DNA of 9,742 nt from contig JACMMA010000166.1 of the NCBI GenBank assembly GCA_014379275.1, positions 1 to 9,742 on the forward strand. The letters are read 5' to 3'. The notes under the pieces are model-generated. The model saw only the letters and a list, made by a program, of their open reading frames with translations, was not told where the DNA came from and ran no database searches. The position numbers were made by a program, and so were the translations under genes. The DNA comes from Armatimonadota bacterium. Lineage in GTDB: Bacteria > Armatimonadota > Armatimonadia > Armatimonadales > Armatimonadaceae. This document shows positions 7,806-9,742 of this stretch, in pieces (position 1 is the first letter of the stretch; every line of letters starts with the position of its first letter).

Positions 7806-8027
7806 TAACCGTGCGAAGGTCGAACCGCCCGTTCCTATCCCGCGCAGTGTCGACGTAGTTGCCGGTGACCGCGAACCGGTATGAAACATGGTCACGCCAT
7901 CCGTCGCGTAACCGCCGCAGTCAGTGACATAACCGTTCGCGTCGCGCGTGATAAGTGACGCATGGACGGTACTCCAATCGTAACGCTCCTCCACATACGG
8001 GTCCATGCCCGGAAACGGTGACGGCAT
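7786..8027 (-). pseudogene. DUF4058-type N-terminus joined to unrelated sequence, frameshifted remnant
   Basis: The reading frame from ATG 8027 begins MPSPFPGMDPYVEE and continues to WSTVHASLIT, the hallmark opening of the DUF4058 family, whose function is unknown. GAGGGAGAG lies about 8 bases upstream, a good ribosome binding site. Full family members are usually well over 200 residues, but the resemblance stops after about 27 residues (near 7947). The same frame continues as RDANGYVTDCGGYATDG. Near 7900 the more protein-like reading moves to a second minus frame, open from 7920, which reads WRDHVSYRFAVTGNYVD to a TGA at 7786-7788; a one-base deletion would explain this. Without the frameshift, the first frame simply runs on antisense through the 3' end of the PBP2 gene. 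The piece is read as a truncated, chimeric remnant. A short functional protein cannot be excluded. Confidence 0.6.
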
Positions 8028-8066
8028 CGTTTACTCTCCCTCAATAACTTTGTCGTGTGACCCGTG

Positions 8067-8069
8067 TCA
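8067..8069 (-). other. In-frame TGA, likely former TGG tryptophan codon
   Basis: On the minus strand the codons read ATG GAA TAC TCG TGA CAC GGG TCA, giving EYS-stop-HGS. Replacing the stop by tryptophan gives EYSWHGSHDKVIEGE and a TAA placed 3 bases before the next ATG, the spacing expected of a compact operon. One G-to-A change would create this stop. Confidence 0.5.
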
Positions 8070-8450
8070 CGAGTATTCCATAAACGTTGCGTCATCCCCT
8101 GTGGTCGCCCCGGCCTGGAGTCGTCGAACAGAATCAGAGAGTGACGGGATAGCACACCAGGTTATAAACTTCACCGGCTCGCTACCGGATATTTTGTACA
8201 GGAATACGACCATCTCGGCGATAATGTCAACCCAAAAAGGCAGGATATAGATGATCAAAGGGGCGGTGAGTGTCGGGTTATGGGAAGGGACCTCTACCTT
8301 CAAATAGTAAGTCGGATCGTCCGGCTCTCCCTCTTGCTCGTAAGTTGCGTATCGCCGCCAGCGTGGAAAACGCCGCAACAAGAGTTTTGCGAACCGCTCG
8401 GCACTTGCCTCCAGCTTAATCCCTTCCTCAGCGAAGACTCGCTTCCCCAT
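8067..8450 (-). CDS. Small unrecognised protein downstream of ispG, possibly truncated by a TGA
   Basis: This 127-residue protein is not one I recognise. It begins MGKRVFAEEG and has a basic, aromatic helix region (LLLRRFPRWRRYATYE), then strand-like segments (YYLKVEVPSHNPT, PLIIYIL, MVVFLYK). There is no signal peptide; the PLIIYIL to VVFLYK part is hydrophobic but broken by charged residues and is not a clear membrane span. ATG 8450 comes six bases after the ispG stop, so it is probably translated from the ispG transcript by coupling; no strong ribosome binding site sits at the usual distance. Base composition is less GC-rich than in the neighbouring genes. The frame after the TGA (8067-8069) continues for 11 codons (HGSHDKVIEGE) to a TAA at 8031-8033, just before the next start. 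That suggests an original protein of 139 residues with tryptophan at the stop. Function unknown. Confidence 0.6.
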   Translation of the reverse strand: MGKRVFAEEGIKLEASAERFAKLLLRRFPRWRRYATYEQEGEPDDPTYYLKVEVPSHNPTLTAPLIIYILPFWVDIIAEMVVFLYKISGSEPVKFITWCAIPSLSDSVRRLQAGATTGDDATFMEYS

Positions 8451-8456
8451 GATATT

Positions 8457-9674
8457 TTAGCTCGCTTTTGGCTCCTGCCACTTGCCGTCGCTCTTGATTA
8501 GCGCAATCAGTTCGGGAACACCCTGCTCCTGTGGCACGGTCTTGAGTGGTTCGCGCTTGCGATACAGCGTGATCAGGCCGCCCGCTTTGCCGACGTAGCC
8601 GTAGTCGGCGTCCGCCATTTCGCCGGGTCCGTTAACTATACAACCCATGACCGCGATGTCCAGGCCGACCAGATGGCTCGTCGCGTTGCGCACCTGGTTT
8701 AAGACGGTCGGCAGGTCGAACTTGGTGCGCCCACAGGACGGACAGGCGATGTACTCGACCTGTGTTTTTCGCAAGCCGAGCGCCTGCAAAATCTCGTAGC
8801 AGACGGGCAACTCATGGACCGGGTCTTCGGACAGCGAAACGCGGATCGTGTCGCCGATGCCCTCCGCGAGCAAGGTGCCGATGCCGGTCGTGGATTTCAC
8901 GCGGGCGTACTGACCGTCGCCCGCCTCGGTGACGCCGAGGTGGAGCGGGTAATCCATCCCGGCGGCGTCCATCGCGCGGACCATCAGGCGGTTCGCGGCG
9001 AGCATGACCGGTACGCGCGACGCTTTCAGGGAGATGATCAGATTGCGGTAGCCGTGCTTCTCGCAGATGCGCAGATACTCCAGCGCCGACTCGACCATCC
9101 CCTGCGGCGTGTCTCCGTGTGTTACCAGCATCCGTTCCGCGAGCGAGCCGTGATTGACGCCGATCCGCATCGCGATGTCGCGCCGTTTGCACACCTCGAT
9201 CACCGGTAACAGACTCGCTTCGATGGCGGCTTGCTCCTCGGCGATTTCGTCCGCGCTGTACTCCTCAGCGCGACCGCGCGGCTTGCGGAACACGAACAAG
9301 CCGGGGTTCAGGCGCACTTTGTCCACGAACTCTGCCACGGTCTGCGCGATCTCGGAGCCCTGATGATGCACGTCGGCGACTAGCGGCACGTTCACCATGC
9401 GCTTGCGCAAAATATCCTTGATTTCGCCGAGGCAGTTCGCCTCCATCAGCGTCGGGGTGGTGACGCGCACGATCTCCGCGCCCTTGCGCGCCATTTCGGT
9501 GATCTGCCGGACGCAGTCGTTTACGTTCCGCGTTTCGGCGGTGATCATGCTTTGCACGACGACGGGGTTGTCGCCGCCGATCGTGACATTGCCGACGCGC
9601 ACGGGGCGCGTTTTGCGGCGGGGGAAAGTCAGGGGGATGTCGTCGTAATTCGTAGCGGCGGGGGCGGTGAGCAT
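8457..9674 (-). CDS. ispG: 4-hydroxy-3-methylbut-2-enyl diphosphate synthase IspG (GcpE)
   Basis: IspG is the cytoplasmic 4Fe-4S enzyme of the MEP isoprenoid pathway. It converts MEcPP to HMBPP using electrons from ferredoxin or flavodoxin. The 405-residue protein has the N-terminal TIM-barrel with characteristic segments (VQSMITAETRNV, GAEIVRVT, PLVADVHH, IGVNHGSL). The C-terminal cluster-binding domain has C311-x2-C314 (CPSCGRTKFDL), C345 and E352 (MGCIVNGPGE), spaced as in E. coli GcpE, so all four cluster ligands are present. There is no large insertion of the plant type. ATG 9674 is preceded by AAGGAA (9687-9682) seven bases away. A TATAAT box lies further upstream. The gene heads a minus-strand unit with the small gene at 8450. 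The product would feed undecaprenyl phosphate, the lipid carrier used by the wall synthases on the other strand, though nothing suggests shared control. Confidence 0.97.
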   Translation of the reverse strand: MLTAPAATNYDDIPLTFPRRKTRPVRVGNVTIGGDNPVVVQSMITAETRNVNDCVRQITEMARKGAEIVRVTTPTLMEANCLGEIKDILRKRMVNVPLVADVHHQGSEIAQTVAEFVDKVRLNPGLFVFRKPRGRAEEYSADEIAEEQAAIEASLLPVIEVCKRRDIAMRIGVNHGSLAERMLVTHGDTPQGMVESALEYLRICEKHGYRNLIISLKASRVPVMLAANRLMVRAMDAAGMDYPLHLGVTEAGDGQYARVKSTTGIGTLLAEGIGDTIRVSLSEDPVHELPVCYEILQALGLRKTQVEYIACPSCGRTKFDLPTVLNQVRNATSHLVGLDIAVMGCIVNGPGEMADADYGYVGKAGGLITLYRKREPLKTVPQEQGVPELIALIKSDGKWQEPKAS

Positions 9675-9681
9675 TTCAAAG

Positions 9682-9699
9682 TTCCTTCACCGTATTATA
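9682..9699 (-). promoter_or_regulatory. Putative ispG promoter -10 box and ribosome binding site
   Basis: On the minus strand TATAAT (9699-9694) matches the sigma-70 -10 consensus exactly. Hexamers at the usual -35 distance (near AGCACC) match poorly, and TTGATC further up is 26 bases away, too far to pair with it. The predicted start site, about 9686-9688, falls at the edge of the ribosome binding site AAGGAA (9687-9682). The leader would be only about 12-14 bases. Confidence 0.45.
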
Positions 9700-9742
9700 C
9701 CGTTCCCTGTTTATGCGGTGCTCCGGATCAAAGGAAAGGACA

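Noticed and set aside
8052..8072. Selenocysteine at the TGA of the small gene, with the GTGAC/GTCAC hairpin as its signal
   Set aside because: The 5-bp stem contains the TGA itself, whereas bacterial selenocysteine elements lie downstream of the codon. The EYS-x-HGS context fits tryptophan, and no selenoprotein family is recognised.
8005..8501. Plus-strand open frames of 73-81 residues in the region after PBP2
   Set aside because: They have no ribosome binding sites or recognisable motifs and lie opposite the minus-strand genes.

Overview
The window carries bacterial housekeeping genes plus one short, decayed-looking accessory stretch. The DNA is GC-rich, and non-ATG starts seem to be used. 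All five long genes have bacterial-type products: a radical-SAM ribosomal-protein modifier, a multi-domain protein of unknown function, two penicillin-binding proteins and an isoprenoid-pathway enzyme. The two cell-wall synthases (a class A bifunctional PBP and an elongation-type PBP2) point to a walled, probably rod-forming bacterium that makes isoprenoids by the MEP pathway. The start of a DUF4058-type protein is a hint towards groups where that family is common (Armatimonadota, Planctomycetes, Cyanobacteria, Chloroflexota). Armatimonadota is my best guess, held at low confidence and not proven by anything in the window.

Plus strand, 2-7805: rimO runs in from the left edge and ends at 1381. 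After 104 bases comes an unrecognised 656-residue protein (1486-3456) that looks like repeated winged-helix modules plus a beta-rich domain. It is followed directly by a perfect 22-bp inverted repeat with a 3-base loop (3459-3505). Then come a class A PBP (3549-5837) with a long arginine/proline-rich tail and, 9 bases later, a PBP2 (5847-7805). The last two look like a transcription unit supplying septal or side-wall peptidoglycan synthases; no rodA or mre gene lies beside them.

Minus strand, 9742-7786: ispG (9674-8457) has a consensus-like -10 box and a good ribosome binding site. Six bases after its stop comes a small unrecognised gene (8450-8067) whose frame continues sensibly through a TGA to a TAA at 8031-8033. 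Four bases further on, an ATG with a good ribosome binding site starts a DUF4058-like N-terminus (8027 downwards). That homology ends after about 27 residues and runs into unrelated sequence with an apparent frameshift. This unit converges on the PBP2 gene and overlaps its 3' end by 20 bases.

I found no RNA genes, CRISPR array, insertion sequence or integration site. The points most worth a second look are the TGA-interrupted small gene, the DUF4058 chimera, the perfect hairpin at 3459-3505 and the unrecognised multi-domain protein.
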